Counted from the first letter of the stretch, positions 49,483-59,674 are shown. The stretch: DNA of 64,000 nucleotides from BOG-908 sp965198825 (GCA_965198825.1 CBDAQB010000003.1:1984001-2048000), one strand, 5' to 3'. Numbers and translations: made by a program. Notes: generated by a model not told the origin, from the sequence alone.

Positions 49483-49614
49483 AGAAAGGAAGCACTTCTT
49501 TTTTGAAAAAAAGAAGCAAAAAACTGTTGCATTGTGGGACCGAGATCGTGGGAACGCCCGGCCCCAACTAGTAAAAGTTTTTTGCTTCTTTTTTTCAAAA
49601 AAGAAGTCCTTTCC
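49483..49614. repeat. DHE copy 14, between yeaH and spoVR
   Basis: Edge AGAAAGGAAGC, both hairpins closed by C-G, forward core (GGGACCGAGATCGTGGGAA), right side partly diverged (AACTAGTAAAAG). It begins 22 bp upstream of the spoVR GTG and ends 20 bp past the yeaH TGA, so it separates two genes normally co-expressed. Confidence 0.86.
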
Positions 49615-49633
49615 GCCACTTGTCTGAGCAACC

Positions 49634-50920
49634 TCACGGTGTCGCCGCCTTACGCCCGAACAAATCACGGAACACCGGAAAGATATCCCGGGACTGAGTC
49701 ACCCGGCGCATAGCCAGCCGAGGCTCGCGGTTGGCAAGAGGCGCATAGCCGCGCCAGAGATCCGTCTCACCGCGAATATAAGCCGACGAAGCCGCCACCT
49801 CGATATAGGCAAAATGCTGCACCACCGGCAGGATGTCGCGCTCCAGCATGCCGAGCGACCGCACGGTGTCGCTTGTCGAATTGTCGCCGTCCGAAGCCTG
49901 CGCGGCGTAGATGTTCCACGAATCCTGCGGATAACGCGCGCGCTGGATGCGTATGCATTCGGCGAGGGCGGTGGACACGACGGTGCCGCCTGTGCGCGGG
50001 TCGGTGAAGAACGTGTTCTCGTCCACTTCTTCCGCTGTCTCCGTGTGACGGATGAACACGAGCTCGACGCGCTTGTAGCGGCGTTCGAGGAAAACGTGCA
50101 GCAGCAGGAAGAAGCGCTTCGCCAGATCCTTCATGGACTCTGTCATCGACCCCGACACGTCCATCATGCAAAACATCACGGCACGCGCAGTCGGTTTCGG
50201 CACTTGCGTATAGCGGCGGTAGCGGAGATCGACCGGATCGATCCACGGCACGCGCGCCTGCCGGCGCTGCAGCAGGTCCAGCTCGGCACGCAGCACGCTG
50301 AGGCGGGCCGCGTCGTCGCCGTTCGCTTCCAGCGCTGCAATTTCGGCTTCCAGCGCCAGGCGGTCGGGTGACGTCGGCCTGCGCAGCCCGATGCGCCGCG
50401 CCATCGATTGGCGCATCGTACGCGCCATGTCCACTTGCGAGGGCGAGCCATCCACGCTGATTCCGGCGCGCAGCGGCGCCATGGTGTCGGCCGCGACGAT
50501 CTGGCTTTTCACCAGGTCGGGCAGTTCCAGATCGTCGAAGAACAGGTCGAGGAACTCGTCGCGCGTGAGCACGAAGCGGAAGCCGTCCTGCTGCTCCCCG
50601 CCGCCCTCCCCGTCACCATCGCCGCCGCCCTGTCCGGCGGACGAAGGCGGCCGCGACAGCCGGTCGCCGGTGGAAAACACGCGGTTGCCGGAAAGCACGA
50701 ATTGCCGCTGGCCGGCAGAGAAAACGCTATGGAAGCTCGGCTCGTGCAGCGAGTCCGAGGGGATCGTCACCGCCTGGTCGCGGCCGATCTCCCTTAAGGT
50801 GCCGCTCTCGATGGCAGACCGCATCGCCCGTGATACCGCCGCCCGCGCCCGTGCGAGAACCCGCTGCCGGTTCTCGAGGTTTTTGCCATGCGGATTGGAT
50901 CGACGATCGATGATGTCCAC
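49634..50920 (-). CDS. yeaH: YeaH/YhbH family (DUF444) protein
   Basis: 428 aa, GTG start at 50920 (MDIIDRRSNPHGKNLENRQRVLARA). Gly-rich QGGGDGDGEGGGEQQDGF linker, then a VWA-like domain with FCMMDVSGSMTESMKD (DxSxS metal site) and FIRHTETAEEVDENTFF. Partner of the PrkA kinase in a widespread stress module. In E. coli the pair is induced by nitrogen starvation. 72 bp downstream of prkA. Confidence 0.92.
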   Translation of the reverse strand: MDIIDRRSNPHGKNLENRQRVLARARAAVSRAMRSAIESGTLREIGRDQAVTIPSDSLHEPSFHSVFSAGQRQFVLSGNRVFSTGDRLSRPPSSAGQGGGDGDGEGGGEQQDGFRFVLTRDEFLDLFFDDLELPDLVKSQIVAADTMAPLRAGISVDGSPSQVDMARTMRQSMARRIGLRRPTSPDRLALEAEIAALEANGDDAARLSVLRAELDLLQRRQARVPWIDPVDLRYRRYTQVPKPTARAVMFCMMDVSGSMTESMKDLAKRFFLLLHVFLERRYKRVELVFIRHTETAEEVDENTFFTDPRTGGTVVSTALAECIRIQRARYPQDSWNIYAAQASDGDNSTSDTVRSLGMLERDILPVVQHFAYIEVAASSAYIRGETDLWRGYAPLANREPRLAMRRVTQSRDIFPVFRDLFGRKAATP

Positions 50921-50992
50921 GGAAGCGGCTCAGTTCATGATGTGAAACGCGTAAGCGGCAACAACGTCGAAATCATGGCGCCTTTTTCCTGC

Positions 50993-52939
50993 CTAGGCCG
51001 ATTGCTTCACGCGCATGTACCACTCGACCAGCCGCCGGACCTGCCGCTCGGTGTAGTGGCGCGCCACCATCCGGCTGACGAAATCATTGTGCTTCTTCTC
51101 TGTCTCGTTGTCCTTCTTGGAGCCGAAGCTGATGACAGGCAGCAAATCCTCGACCTGGCTGAACATCCGCTTCTCGATCACCTCGCGGATCTTTTCGTAG
51201 CTTGTCCAAGAGGGATTTTTGCCACCGTTCGCCGCACGCGTACGAAGCGCGAACTTGACGACCTCGTTGCGGAAATCCTTGGGGTTCGCGATGCCCGCCG
51301 GCTTCTCGATCTTCGTCAGCTCGGCGTTGAGCAGTTCGCGGTTCAGCATCTGCCCCGTATCGGGATCCTTGAAATCCTGGTCCTCGATCCACGCGTCCGC
51401 GTAATCCAGATAGCGGTCGAACAAATTCTGGCCGTAGTCGCCATAACTCTCCAGATAGGCCTTCTGGATTTCGTTGCCGATGAACTCGGCGTAGCGCGAC
51501 GCCAGCTCGCTCTTGATGGTCGCGAGATAAGCCGCCTCCGTCTCGGGCGGAAACTGCTCCCGGCGAATGGCCTGCTCCAGCACATACATCAGGTGAACAG
51601 GATCGGCCGCCACCTCGTTGGACGAATGGTTGAATGTGGCCGACAGCACCTTGTAGGCGAAACGCGTCGAAATCCCGTCCATGCCCTCGTCGACGCCCGC
51701 TGCATCGCGATACTCCTGCATGGTTTTGACCTTGGGATCCGTCTCGCGGATGTTCTCCCCGTCATAGACACGCATCTTCGCGAACGGCCGCGAATTCTCG
51801 TGCGGCTTCAACCGCGACAGCACGGCGAAGCGCGCCAGCATCTCCAGCGTATGCGGCGCGCAAGGCGCATCCGCGAGCGCCGATCCCGAAATCAGCTTCT
51901 CGTAGATCTTGCTCTCTTCGGTCACGCGCAGGCAGTAAGGCACCTTCACCACGCTCACGCGGTCGAGAAAGGCCTCGTTGGTGCGGTTGTTCCTGAAACT
52001 CTGCCACTCCGCCTCGTTCGAGTGCGCCAGCAGAATACCCTGGAACGGAATGGCGCCGATGTTCTCCGTGCCGAGGTAATTCCCCTCCTGCGTCGCCGTG
52101 AGCAGCGGATGCAGCATCTTGATCGGCGCCTTGAACATCTCGACGAACTCGAGAATGCCCTGGTTCGCCCGGTTCAATCCGCCCGAAAAGCTGTAGGCGT
52201 CCGCATCGTTCTGACTGAAACTCTCCAGCTTGCGAATGTCCACCTTGCCGACAAGCGCCGAGATATCCTGGTTGTTGTCGTCGCCAGGCTCGGTTTTCGC
52301 GATGCCGATCTGTTTGCGCCTGGACGGAAACAGCTTGACCACGCGGAAGCGCTGGATGTCCCCGCCGAACTCTTCCAGCCGCTTCAACGCCCAAGGACTG
52401 GCAATGCCGGTGAGCACCCGGCGCGGTATGCCGTAACGCGCGAGCAGAACCTCGCCCATCTCCTCAGGCTCGAACAGTCCAAGCGGCGACTCGAATACAG
52501 GACTCAGCTCCTGTCCAGCCTTCAGCACATAGATCGGCTCGCGCTCCATCAGCGCCTTCAGCCGCTCGCCCAGGGAGGATTTACCGCCGCCTACGGGCCC
52601 GAGCAGGTAAAGCACCTGCTTGCGCTCCTCGAGCCCCTGCGCGGCATGCCGGAAGAAACCCACGATCCTCTCGATGGTGTCTTCCATGCCATGGAATTCG
52701 GCGAACGCCGGATAAACCCGGATCGTCCGGTTCAGGAACAGGCGGCTGAGCCGTGGATCACGCGACGTGTCCACCATCTCCGGCTCGCCGATGGCGCGCA
52801 GCATGCGTTCGGCCGGGCTCGCGTAGCACAGCGGGTCTTCGCGGCATGCCTCGAGATAGTCGCCCAGGCTCATCTCTACTTCGCGCGTCCGGTCGCGAAG
52901 GCTGGCGTGCAATGAGAAGATGTCGTCCAACTTACCCAT
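50993..52939 (-). CDS. prkA: PrkA/YeaG serine protein kinase (AAA+ type)
   Basis: 648 aa from the ATG at 52939 (MGKLDDIFSLHASLRDR) with GGAGAAG upstream. AAA domain with YLLGPVGGGKSSLGERLK (Walker A, near residue 116) and the C-terminal PrkA domain. Characterised homologues include E. coli YeaG, linked to nitrogen starvation and stationary phase, and Bacillus PrkA. First gene of prkA-yeaH-(DHE)-spoVR. Confidence 0.94.
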   Translation of the reverse strand: MGKLDDIFSLHASLRDRTREVEMSLGDYLEACREDPLCYASPAERMLRAIGEPEMVDTSRDPRLSRLFLNRTIRVYPAFAEFHGMEDTIERIVGFFRHAAQGLEERKQVLYLLGPVGGGKSSLGERLKALMEREPIYVLKAGQELSPVFESPLGLFEPEEMGEVLLARYGIPRRVLTGIASPWALKRLEEFGGDIQRFRVVKLFPSRRKQIGIAKTEPGDDNNQDISALVGKVDIRKLESFSQNDADAYSFSGGLNRANQGILEFVEMFKAPIKMLHPLLTATQEGNYLGTENIGAIPFQGILLAHSNEAEWQSFRNNRTNEAFLDRVSVVKVPYCLRVTEESKIYEKLISGSALADAPCAPHTLEMLARFAVLSRLKPHENSRPFAKMRVYDGENIRETDPKVKTMQEYRDAAGVDEGMDGISTRFAYKVLSATFNHSSNEVAADPVHLMYVLEQAIRREQFPPETEAAYLATIKSELASRYAEFIGNEIQKAYLESYGDYGQNLFDRYLDYADAWIEDQDFKDPDTGQMLNRELLNAELTKIEKPAGIANPKDFRNEVVKFALRTRAANGGKNPSWTSYEKIREVIEKRMFSQVEDLLPVISFGSKKDNETEKKHNDFVSRMVARHYTERQVRRLVEWYMRVKQSA

Positions 52940-53378
52940 GTGAGACTTCTCCACGCATACAACTTAACTGAGCATCAAATCCTTGGCCACATGCAAGCAA
53001 CTCTCAGGCCTACACCATAAATCATGGGTGCGATCGACGTCGCCGCCATACGCGAGGCTCTTGCCGGCCATCACAATTCCGGACCGTGCGGACGGGAATC
53101 GGGCGCGTCGTCTTGTACCCACCTTCCCAGACTTTGCTTCCCAAACGCTTAACGCAAGCAACTTCGACAAGGTGTGGACAAGATAATTAACATCTCGCCG
53201 CACACGGCGATCGGCACGGCGCAACGCCGAAAACGCGAACTGCCCGTCTTTGACGCAGACGCCCCGCGACGAGGCGGAAACCGCATCCCGCTCAGGCAAA
53301 CGTAACTTCAAGAGCGCCGAACACGCAGGTGCAATCAGCAAGCGCCAAAATGGCGCGTCAGCATCTTTCCTGCTGAGG
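52940..53378. other. 439-bp intergenic region upstream of prkA
   Basis: Lies between the end of glnD and the start of prkA, both minus strand, and should hold the prkA promoter. I see no DHE, no clear sigma-70 or sigma-54 promoter and no RNA gene. A 143-codon open frame (52964-53395, minus) runs through it and slightly into glnD, but it has no recognisable domain and looks spurious. TGTGGACAA at 53173-53181 is one mismatch from a DnaA box, alone. Confidence 0.5.
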
Positions 53379-56189
53379 TCAGGCTGCGTCCGCATCGGCG
53401 CGGCGTGGACGTATGGCCGTAATCACGGCCGGGTTCTCGACATCGCCGCCGCGCGTCAACGCCGCGAGCAACGCATCACGCAAGCCGCCAAGCTTGCGCT
53501 CGTTCTCTATTTTCAGACCGAACACGTCTTTTACATAGAAAACATCGACCGCGCGAACGCCGTAGGTGGTCACATGCGCGGAACCGATCTGCAGCCCCTG
53601 TTCGCTGATCGCCGACGTCACATCATGCAATAGCCCTGGCCTATCACGGCCATTCACCTCGAGCACCGTGTAGCTGTTCGACGCACGGTTATCGACGACG
53701 ACGCGCGGCGGCACATGGATGGCGCGCATGCGCCTGCCCATCATCGCCTGTGTCAATTTTGGTATCTCCTGGTTCAGCCGGAGATGTCCGGAGAGCGCCT
53801 GCTCCACCAGAACCGACAGCTTGGCCAGGCGGTGCGGCTGGTCGAAAGCGCCGCCGGAGGCGTCCTGCACCCAGAAAGTATCGAGCGCCATGCCGTTGGT
53901 CATGGTGTGGATGCGCGCATCCACGATCGACGCGCCGGCCACTGCGAGCGCCCCGGCAATCCTGCTGAAAAGCCCTGCATGGTCCGCGGCATACACCGTC
54001 ACCTCCGTCACCGCGCGCGCATGCAAAGGCTCGGTCTGCACCGTCAGCGGCGCACCACGCGCCTCCGCGTCACGCACCAGGCGGGCGTGTCGCACATGCG
54101 TCTCTGGATCGAACGACAGCCAGTAGCCGGGATAACCCAGGCCGCGGAACAGCGCCCTGTCCGCCTCGCTCCAGCCCTGCTCGATCAGCATCTCGTCGGC
54201 CGCATCACGCGCACGTTTCACCCGCACGTCGCGCTCGCTGGTGGACAGGCCGCCCGCCAGCACCTCGGCCACCCGCGCATAGATCTCGCGCAGCAAGGTC
54301 GCCTTCCAGCCGTTCCAGACGCGCGGCGACACCGCCCGCATATCCGCCACCGTCAGAACCAGCAGCAGCTTCAGCCGCTCCGGCGACTGGATCGTCTCGG
54401 CAATGTCGAAGATCGTCTTGGGGTCATCGATATCGCGCTTGAAAGCGGTCTGGCTCAGCAGGAGATGGTGCAGCACCAGCCACGAAACCGTCTCCGTCTC
54501 CTCGGCACTCAGCCCGAGGAGCGGACAAACCTGCGCCGCCACCTCGGCGCCGAGCGTCGAATGATCGCCGCCCCGCCCCTTCGCCACATCGTGCAGCAGC
54601 ATCGCCATGTAGAGCGACCGGCGCGACTGCAGATCCTCGATGATCCCGCTCGCCACCGGCGCCACGTCCGCCAGTTTGCCGCGTTCCAGCGAATTGAGGA
54701 TCCGCACCGCTTCGATCGTGTGCTCGTCCACCGTGAACACATGATAGGTGTCGAACTGCATCTGCCCGACGACCCTTGCCCAGTCAGGCAGCAGCCGCCC
54801 GAGAATGCCTGTCTCGTTCAGGATCGCCAGCCAGCGCGCGCCGTCCGGCTTCTCGTCCGCATCCTTGCCGCATAGCAGATCGAGGAAAATCTCGGCCGCC
54901 TCCGGATCGCCGCGCAAGGCCACCACGCGCCGCTCACTCCTGATCAGCGCGCGTATCGCCAACGGATGCAGCACAAGGCGGCGCTTGCGTGCGAAATCCA
55001 GCATGCGGAGCATGCGTATCGGCTCATCCTCGAAATCCTTCGGCCGCGCCGGCGCAATCTGCCCGTCCGCCAGCACGAAACCCGCCTCGAGCAGAACCTG
55101 GTCGGTCTGCATCTGCACCGCCGGCTCGCCCATCGTCTTGCGAACCACCACCGGCTCCAGCACCAGGGTCAGCCGCGTCACGTCGCGCGCGGTGAGGAAA
55201 TAATGGCGCATGAAGCGTTCTACGCCGTCCTGTCGCTCACGCCGCGTGTAGCCCATGCGGGCGCCCACCACCGGCTGGAGATCGAACGTCAGCCGGTCCT
55301 CCGCGCGGCCGGAGACGTAGTGCATGTGAAAACGCACCGTCCAAAGGAAGTCCCAACAGCGCCGCAGCCGCCGCAATTCGCCCGGCTCCAGCAGGTTGAG
55401 ATAACCCTCCGCCAATTGCATCGGCGTGAAAGGACCATAGGCGGCGCGTATCATCCAGTAGAGCGTCTGCAGGTCACGCAGCCCGCCCCGGCCCTCCTTG
55501 ATGTTCGGCTCCACCAGGAACGCGCTCTCGCCGAACCGCTTCTGCCTTGACGTCCGCTCCGCCTGCTTGCCGGCAATGAACCCGGCCGCCCCCGACAATA
55601 TCCGCCGCTCCTCGAACTCGACCAGGAAGCGCGCGAGCAATTCCGCGTCTCCCGTCAGCAGCCTGGCGTCCAGCAGGCTGGTGCGGATGGTCAGATCCCC
55701 ATCCGCATCGGTCAGGCATTGCTCAATGGAACGTGTCGCGTGGCCGACTTTCAGCCCCAGGTCCCACATGAAATAAAGCATGTATTCGATGACACGCAGC
55801 GTCGCCGGTTGCGGCTCGTCGGGTGCGAGGAACAGCAGGTCGATGTCGCTGAACGGCGCCAGCATGCTGCGCCCATATCCGCCGGTCGCCACGATCGCCA
55901 CCGCGTCTGCCAAAGGCGCTTCGCCCACGATCTGCGACAGCGCATGCTCGTAAAGCATCTGCACCACGCCATCGGTCAGCGCAGAAAGCCGCTGCGCTGC
56001 CTCCACACCGGCCATCCGGTATGTCTCGAACTCGTCACGCACCTCTTTCTGGATGCGTGCAAGATGCCGCCTGAAAGCGCCCAGAGCCGCATCGCGCGGA
56101 ACCTTGCCGCCAACCCGCAGCTCATCCAGCGCCGCCCGCAGCACGGCGGCGGTACTCTCTGACTCGGTAGCGGTCTTCGTGTTGAGCAT
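53379..56189 (-). CDS. glnD: PII uridylyltransferase / uridylyl-removing enzyme GlnD
   Basis: 936 aa primary nitrogen sensor that uridylylates PII proteins when glutamine is low. Nucleotidyltransferase site GGYGRSMLAPFSDIDLLFLAP (about residues 106-126), HD domain with LLHDVAKGRGGDHS (near 530), two C-terminal ACT domains (TVYAADHAGLFSRIAGALAVAG near 730 and GRDRPGLLHDVTSAISEQG near 843) that bind glutamine. Full length. AGGA is almost in contact with the ATG, so the start may be slightly different. Confidence 0.96.
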   Translation of the reverse strand: MLNTKTATESESTAAVLRAALDELRVGGKVPRDAALGAFRRHLARIQKEVRDEFETYRMAGVEAAQRLSALTDGVVQMLYEHALSQIVGEAPLADAVAIVATGGYGRSMLAPFSDIDLLFLAPDEPQPATLRVIEYMLYFMWDLGLKVGHATRSIEQCLTDADGDLTIRTSLLDARLLTGDAELLARFLVEFEERRILSGAAGFIAGKQAERTSRQKRFGESAFLVEPNIKEGRGGLRDLQTLYWMIRAAYGPFTPMQLAEGYLNLLEPGELRRLRRCWDFLWTVRFHMHYVSGRAEDRLTFDLQPVVGARMGYTRRERQDGVERFMRHYFLTARDVTRLTLVLEPVVVRKTMGEPAVQMQTDQVLLEAGFVLADGQIAPARPKDFEDEPIRMLRMLDFARKRRLVLHPLAIRALIRSERRVVALRGDPEAAEIFLDLLCGKDADEKPDGARWLAILNETGILGRLLPDWARVVGQMQFDTYHVFTVDEHTIEAVRILNSLERGKLADVAPVASGIIEDLQSRRSLYMAMLLHDVAKGRGGDHSTLGAEVAAQVCPLLGLSAEETETVSWLVLHHLLLSQTAFKRDIDDPKTIFDIAETIQSPERLKLLLVLTVADMRAVSPRVWNGWKATLLREIYARVAEVLAGGLSTSERDVRVKRARDAADEMLIEQGWSEADRALFRGLGYPGYWLSFDPETHVRHARLVRDAEARGAPLTVQTEPLHARAVTEVTVYAADHAGLFSRIAGALAVAGASIVDARIHTMTNGMALDTFWVQDASGGAFDQPHRLAKLSVLVEQALSGHLRLNQEIPKLTQAMMGRRMRAIHVPPRVVVDNRASNSYTVLEVNGRDRPGLLHDVTSAISEQGLQIGSAHVTTYGVRAVDVFYVKDVFGLKIENERKLGGLRDALLAALTRGGDVENPAVITAIRPRRADADAA

Positions 56190-56446
56190 CCTAGATCAAT
56201 AACTCCACGCACACACCCTGCGACACCCTGGCTTACGGCCGCATGAAAGCGACCTCACGGCTGTGTCATTCCGGCCACCGTCCAAAACCGCGGACAGCGC
56301 CTCCCCTGGATGCATCCCCACGCGCAGGCTTGTTCCAGATTGAGGCAGAACAAAGTTTATGATTTGCGCCTCTTGAACATCGTTCGTCTCCCGCCGCGCG
56401 CAACCCGGCGATTGGCTGGCGGGCGCCAACAGCCTAGAACAGCGCC

Positions 56447-58231
56447 ATGACCGTCTCAGGCGTCCGCATCGTCCCAGGCCAGTCGAACGCCGGCTCCCCC
56501 GGCCCGGCCGACCCAGCCTTTAAGGGCACCGACCAGGAGTCGCGCCAGAACGGCCGCCTCGACCTGCTGGCGAGCCTCCTCATCAGCGCCCACCAATGCG
56601 ACGCGCAAACCATCGAACGCGGCCGCCGCGTCGCAGCCGACAGCGGCCAGCGGCTCGACCAGGTTCTCATCCAGCTGGGCCTCGTCACCGAACGCGGCCT
56701 CGCCGAAGCCTACGCCGCCCTCCTCGGCGTCCCCGTCGCAAGCCCCGCCCGCTACCCCCAGGCCCCGCTCTACCCGGAACGCCTTAACCCGCGCTTCCTG
56801 CGCACCGCGCGCGCCCTGCCCCTCGTCGTCGAAGACAACGTGCTCACCCTCGCCGTCGCCGACGCGCTGGACGACTTCACCCCGGCCGCCATCGCCGCCG
56901 CGGTGAACCTCCCCGTCCGCCTCGAAATCGCCGTCCCCATCGAGCTGGAAGCCGCCTACACGCGCCTCTACCCGGAAGGCGACGCCGAAGCCCCGTCAGG
57001 CGAAGGCGACCACGGCGCCGGCCTCGAAGAGGATGCCGAACGCCTCAAGGACCTCGCCAGCGAAGCCCCCGTCATACGCCTGGTCAACCAGATCATCGGC
57101 CGCGCCGTCGAAACCCACGCCTCGGACATCCACATCGAGCCCTTCGAAGACCGCCTGCGCGTCCGCTACCGCTACGACGGCGTGCTCCACGAAGCCGACA
57201 GCCCCACCGTCCGCCTGGCACCCGCCATCATCAGCCGCATCAAGATCATGTCGAAGCTCGACATCGCCGAACGCCGCCTCCCGCAGGACGGCCGAATCAA
57301 GCTTGCCGTGCGCGGCACCGACATCGATTTCCGCGTCTCCACCATCCCCTCGCTCTACGGCGAAAAAGTCGTCCTGCGCGTGCTGGACCGCAGCAGCGTG
57401 GTGTTCGACTACGAAAAGCTCGGCCTTCCCGCGAACGTCGTGCGCGACTGGACACGCGCGCTGGAACTCCCAAACGGCATCCTGCTCGTCACCGGCCCCA
57501 CAGGCAGCGGCAAAACCACCACGCTCTACACAGGCCTCACGACGATCAACAACCCGACGCGAAACATCGTCACCGTCGAAGACCCGATTGAATACCAGCT
57601 CAACGGCATCAACCAGATCCAGACAAAGCCGAACATCGGCCTGACCTTCGCAGCCCTTCTCCGCTCCATCCTCCGCCAGGACCCCGACGTCATCATGGTC
57701 GGCGAAGTCCGCGACCTCGAAACCGCCCAGATCGCCGTGCAAGCCGCCCTCACCGGCCACCTCGTTCTCTCGACGCTTCACACGAACTCGGCGGCCGCCA
57801 CCATCACCCGCCTGCGCGACATGGGACTCGAGGACTACCTGCTCACCGCCGTCCTGCGCGGCGTCCTTGCCCAGCGCCTGGTCCGCCGCCTCTGCGACGC
57901 CTGCAAGCGCGAAACCGACGCACCCGCCGAACTCATCACCCGCTTCGAACTCCGCACCCGCTCGCCGCACGGCCCCCTCAAGCTCTGGCACCCCGTCGGC
58001 TGCGCTCAATGCCGCAGCACCGGATACCGCGGCCGCCAGGCCATCGCCGAATTCCTCCAGCCCACGCCTGAAATCGAGCACCTGATTTTCTCGAAAGCCG
58101 ACCAGAGCGAAATCGAACGCGCCGCTGTCGCAGCAGGTATGGTGACCATGTTCCAGGCCGGGCTCGACGCGGCGCTGGCGGGCACGACGACGATCGAGGA
58201 AGTCGTGCGCAGCATTCGGGCTGAGGCGTGA
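56447..58231 (+). CDS. gspE: Type II secretion / type IV pilus assembly ATPase GspE
   Basis: 594 aa. N-terminal MshEN-like domain, then the ATPase with GPTGSGKTTTLYTGL (Walker A, near 351), IVTVEDPIEYQL (Asp box), DPDVIMVGEVRD (Walker B, near 411), LSTLHTNSAAATITRL (His box), and a zinc site CDACK...CAQCR. Drives pseudopilus assembly. PilB is the close alternative, but the pseudopilin genes at 24.7-27.2 kb favour GspE. Stop is TGA, followed by the TAG of DHE copy 15 out of frame. Confidence 0.9.
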   Translation: MTVSGVRIVPGQSNAGSPGPADPAFKGTDQESRQNGRLDLLASLLISAHQCDAQTIERGRRVAADSGQRLDQVLIQLGLVTERGLAEAYAALLGVPVASPARYPQAPLYPERLNPRFLRTARALPLVVEDNVLTLAVADALDDFTPAAIAAAVNLPVRLEIAVPIELEAAYTRLYPEGDAEAPSGEGDHGAGLEEDAERLKDLASEAPVIRLVNQIIGRAVETHASDIHIEPFEDRLRVRYRYDGVLHEADSPTVRLAPAIISRIKIMSKLDIAERRLPQDGRIKLAVRGTDIDFRVSTIPSLYGEKVVLRVLDRSSVVFDYEKLGLPANVVRDWTRALELPNGILLVTGPTGSGKTTTLYTGLTTINNPTRNIVTVEDPIEYQLNGINQIQTKPNIGLTFAALLRSILRQDPDVIMVGEVRDLETAQIAVQAALTGHLVLSTLHTNSAAATITRLRDMGLEDYLLTAVLRGVLAQRLVRRLCDACKRETDAPAELITRFELRTRSPHGPLKLWHPVGCAQCRSTGYRGRQAIAEFLQPTPEIEHLIFSKADQSEIERAAVAAGMVTMFQAGLDAALAGTTTIEEVVRSIRAEA

Positions 58232-58232
58232 C

Positions 58233-58368
58233 TAGAAAAGGAAGGTCTTCTTTTTTGAAAAAAAGAAGCAAAAAACTTTTGGACCTCGAGGCTGAGCGTT
58301 TCCACGATCTCGGTCCCACGTCGCAAAAGTTTTTTGGTTCTTTTTTTCAAAAAAGAACTTGCTTGCTC
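58233..58368. repeat. DHE copy 15, between gspE and gspF
   Basis: Edge TAGAAAAGGAAGG, left hairpin closed by C-G, reverse core (CCACGATCTCGGTCCCACG), right hairpin closed by G-C, edge TTGCTTGCT. It separates two genes that are usually co-transcribed and ends 5 bp before the gspF ATG. Confidence 0.88.
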
Positions 58369-58373
58369 CCCTG

Positions 58374-59600
58374 ATGCCAAGCTTCCGCTACACCGCCATC
58401 CTGGCCACAGGCGAAACCACCACAGGCCTCCTCGAAGCCCCCAGCGAACAGGCGGTCATCGACCTTCTGCGCCGCCAAGGCAGCCTCCCCGTACGCGCCG
58501 AGCCTGCCGACCGCGCTGCCCGCTCCTTCTCGACCGTGCTCGGCGCCAACTTCGGCGGCCCAAGGCAGCTCTCGGGCCAGGATGTCGCAGACGCCACGCG
58601 CGAACTCGCCGTCATGCTCACTGCCGGCCAGGACCTCGACCGCGCGCTTCGCTTCCTTGTCGACACAGCGGAGAAAAAGCACGTCCGCACCATTCTCACC
58701 CAGGTGCGCGAAGCCGTGCGCGACGGCGCCCCTTTCGCCACCGCCCTCGCCCAGCATCCCCGCAGCTTTCCCCGCCTCTATGTCGGCCTGATACGCGCCG
58801 GCGAGGCAGGCGGCATGTTGGCCAACACGCTGGAGCGGCTCGCCGACCTTCTCGAGAAGCAGCGCGCCCTTCGCTCCAGCGTCATCTCGGCGCTGATCTA
58901 CCCGGCCATCCTGTTGGTCGCAGGCATAGGCAGCATCGTTCTCCTTCTCACCCAGGTGTTGCCGCAGTTCGTGCCGATGTTCGAACAGGCAGGCGCCACC
59001 CTGCCGAAGCCGACACTCATCGTCATCGCACTCGGCCATTTCGTCAGCGCCTACGGACTCTACGCCGCAATCTTCCTGGTCATCCTCGTCATGGCGGCAA
59101 GGCAGGCGCTGCAAAGACCGAACGTCCGCCTCGCCTGGGACAGGTCCCTCCTGCGGCTCCCGATCGTCGGCACGCTGGCGCGCGAATTGCTCGCCGCCCG
59201 CTTCGCCCGTACGCTCGGCACCCTCCTGCAAAACGGGGTCCCTCTCGTCGGCGCCCTCGGCATCGTCTCCGACGTCATCGGCAACGCAGCCGCCGAAGCC
59301 GCTGTACGCACGGCCACCGAAAGTGCCAAAGGCGGCGCCGGCCTGTCGCGGCCGCTTCAGCAAAGCGGCATCTTCCCCGTGCGCACCGTCTATCTTCTTC
59401 GCCTCGGCGAGGAGACCGCACAGCTCGGAACGATGTCGCTGCGCGCAGCGGAAATCCACGAAGAGCAATCCCGCATCGGCATCGAGCGCATTACCGCCCT
59501 TCTCGTGCCTGTGCTCATCTTGACCATGGGTGTGGCGGTGGCCGGTATTGTGAGTTCGCTGCTGCTGGCTATGCTCAGCCTTAATGATTTGGCCAACTAG
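58374..59600 (+). CDS. gspF: Type II secretion inner-membrane platform protein GspF
   Basis: 408 aa from the ATG at 58374 (MPSFRYTAILATGETTTGLLEA). An in-frame TTG at 58359 lies inside the DHE edge. Two GspF repeats (AVMLTAGQDLDRALRFL and FARTLGTLLQNGVPLVGAL), each preceding membrane helices, and the final helix VLILTMGVAVAGIVSSLLLAML. Platform on which GspE acts. No clear Shine-Dalgarno sequence. TAG begins DHE copy 16. Confidence 0.92.
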   Translation: MPSFRYTAILATGETTTGLLEAPSEQAVIDLLRRQGSLPVRAEPADRAARSFSTVLGANFGGPRQLSGQDVADATRELAVMLTAGQDLDRALRFLVDTAEKKHVRTILTQVREAVRDGAPFATALAQHPRSFPRLYVGLIRAGEAGGMLANTLERLADLLEKQRALRSSVISALIYPAILLVAGIGSIVLLLTQVLPQFVPMFEQAGATLPKPTLIVIALGHFVSAYGLYAAIFLVILVMAARQALQRPNVRLAWDRSLLRLPIVGTLARELLAARFARTLGTLLQNGVPLVGALGIVSDVIGNAAAEAAVRTATESAKGGAGLSRPLQQSGIFPVRTVYLLRLGEETAQLGTMSLRAAEIHEEQSRIGIERITALLVPVLILTMGVAVAGIVSSLLLAMLSLNDLAN

Positions 59601-59665
59601 GAAAGCAGTTCTTTTTTGAAAAAAAGAACCAAAAGACTTTTGCGACTTGGGACCGAGAGTGAGGG
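59598..59665. repeat. DHE copy 16: left half only, running into the thiolase leader
   Basis: TAGGAAAGCAG (the gspF stop), hairpin closed by G-C, arm with one change (CAAAAGACTTTTG), then the first part of the forward core (GCGACTTGGGACCGAGA), after which it stops matching. The next bases GAGGGA are the thiolase ribosome-binding site. No second hairpin. Confidence 0.8.
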
Positions 59666-59674
59666 AATGCCGGG

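Noticed and set aside
53173..53181. DnaA-box-like TGTGGACAA
   Set aside because: Single site with one mismatch and no cluster, so no support for a replication origin.
52964..53395. 143-codon open frame between glnD and prkA
   Set aside because: No domain, signal or plausible start. It overlaps the end of glnD and the composition looks noncoding.
56196..56429. 77-codon minus-strand frame between glnD and gspE
   Set aside because: Arg/Cys-rich, no recognisable features, typical of random open frames in GC-rich DNA.
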